Positions 54,753 to 55,326 of a stretch of DNA of 55,326 bases are shown here, piece by piece (position 1 is the stretch's first letter; the number at the start of each line of letters is the position of its first letter). The position numbers and the translations under genes are program-made. The notes under the pieces are model-generated. The model was not told the origin of the DNA. It worked only from the letters and a program-made list of their open reading frames with translations, and ran no database searches. The DNA comes from JAQVSH01 sp964451605 (GTDB taxonomy: Bacteria > Bacteroidota > Bacteroidia > Bacteroidales > UBA4181), in NCBI GenBank assembly GCA_964451605.1, contig CAYVJA010000011.1:1-55326 (forward strand). The letters are read 5' to 3'.

Positions 54753-55326
54753 ATCGTTTTGCCAGCGTTTCATCAAAGCGCGCCAGTTCTATCCATTCGG
54801 GGTTGCCGTAGACGCCTGCACGGGTGGGGTCGAAGGGTTTGAATCCGATTTTCTCTATCAGTGCGCGATTATTTACCCGGAAGTCGAAGCGGGCGGGGTC
54901 GGCAAACTGCGGATCTTCAATCACCGAACCGGCATCCTTGCCGGCGGCCTGCCACTGTGCAAAAGTTTGGTTACCAAAGCGGGGTTGGTCTGTACGGGTA
55001 TCCCAATAGGCATTGCGCTGCGCATCCAGATTGATCTGGTTCCAATTGCTGCTCAACAGGGTGCCGGAAGAAAACGAGACAATGTTTTGGGTAAAGTGGA
55101 ATGAGAGATGGGGCTCTATCCGGGTGGCCTGAAGTTGGCCTTGCAGGTTTGCAGCAAAGATGTTGTTGCGGATGGTGTTCTCTTTACCGTAATGTTGATG
55201 GAATCCGGAGTTTTTGCAGAGGTACACCAGGTTGTTTTCCATCAGGATTCCGGTCGATCCCTCATCGGTGTAAAGGCCCCATCCGCCGTATTCGAACGAA
55301 TAGATGTGATGGATCACGTTATGGCT
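54733..55326 (-). CDS. Right-handed parallel beta-helix protein, C-terminal part (runs off window)
   Basis: At least 198 residues, open at the right edge of the window; its start lies beyond 55326. The sequence shows the rungs of a parallel beta-helix: YGGWGLYTDEGSTGILMENN, KENTIRNNIFAAN and LSFHFTQNIVSFS, typical of polysaccharide lyases and beta-helix xylosidases. The C-terminal tail (FAQWQAAGKDAGSVIEDPQFAD) is the common end of such proteins. Catalytic residues cannot be placed. Same strand as GH43, 102 bp apart. Confidence 0.8.
   Translation of the reverse strand, partial: SHNVIHHIYSFEYGGWGLYTDEGSTGILMENNLVYLCKNSGFHQHYGKENTIRNNIFAANLQGQLQATRIEPHLSFHFTQNIVSFSSGTLLSSNWNQINLDAQRNAYWDTRTDQPRFGNQTFAQWQAAGKDAGSVIEDPQFADPARFDFRVNNRALIEKIGFKPFDPTRAGVYGNPEWIELARFDETLAKRFDALMR

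Noticed and set aside
1..55326. CRISPR arrays, tRNA or rRNA genes, insertion sequences with transposases
   Set aside because: I saw no regularly spaced repeats, no tRNA-like or rRNA-like sequence and no transposase or integrase motif.

Overview
The window looks like a chromosomal scaffold from a member of the Bacteroidota, most likely order Bacteroidales. The evidence is the density of secreted and lipoprotein glycoside hydrolases, the Bacteroidota-type regulator/dinB/dnaE mutagenesis cassette, and exact copies of the Bacteroidota sigma -7 hexamer pattern TAnnTTTG upstream of several genes. The species cannot be named from sequence alone. Four runs of N (8164-8269, 21389-21465, 24057-24140, 46477-46499) show that it is a draft scaffold; three of them break the reading frame of a gene that is probably intact.

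Layout. (1) 1-363: intergenic start of the window. (2) 364-7467: an iron-type alcohol dehydrogenase, then a leftward group dinB, dnaE (PHP part and polymerase part in different frames) and a beta-propeller lipoprotein, divergent from a LexA-like XRE/S24 self-cleaving repressor. (3) 7495-15963: a tight rightward operon of eight genes that joins an ABC transporter (three solute-binding proteins, a permease, an ATPase) to a bacterial partner-switching module (Cache-HAMP-SpoIIE phosphatase, RsbW-like kinase, STAS protein with an unrecognised C-terminal domain). This is the best candidate for an undescribed system. (4) 16002-18143: a polyferredoxin-like membrane protein, a hotdog thioesterase and a nitroreductase. 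(5) 18274-55326: a large carbohydrate-degradation region with GH2, GH127, GH78, a VKOR-thioredoxin oxidase, GH54, a GH2 without its catalytic barrel, a DUF5107-TPR protein, GH2, a sugar porter, AraC regulator, GH53, GH35, a FucP-like permease, GH43-CBM6, GH115, carboxylesterase, SGNH esterase, GH43 and the end of a beta-helix protein.

How the parts work together. The enzyme set points to arabinose-, galactose-, rhamnose-, glucuronate- and ester-decorated plant glycans: arabinogalactan or pectic side chains (GH53, GH35, GH54, GH127, GH78, GH2) and glucuronoarabinoxylan (GH115, GH43, esterases). No SusC/SusD pair lies in the window; the visible transporters are two inner-membrane MFS permeases, and the visible regulator is AraC-type. 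The VKOR oxidase next to the cysteine-rich GH54 is probably its disulfide supplier.

Damage or assembly faults: dnaE is split by a frameshift with an apparent loss of about 25 codons, and one GH2 gene has lost its whole TIM barrel. Structured DNA includes a 169-bp self-complementary element and period-8 tandem repeats between two hydrolase-locus genes.
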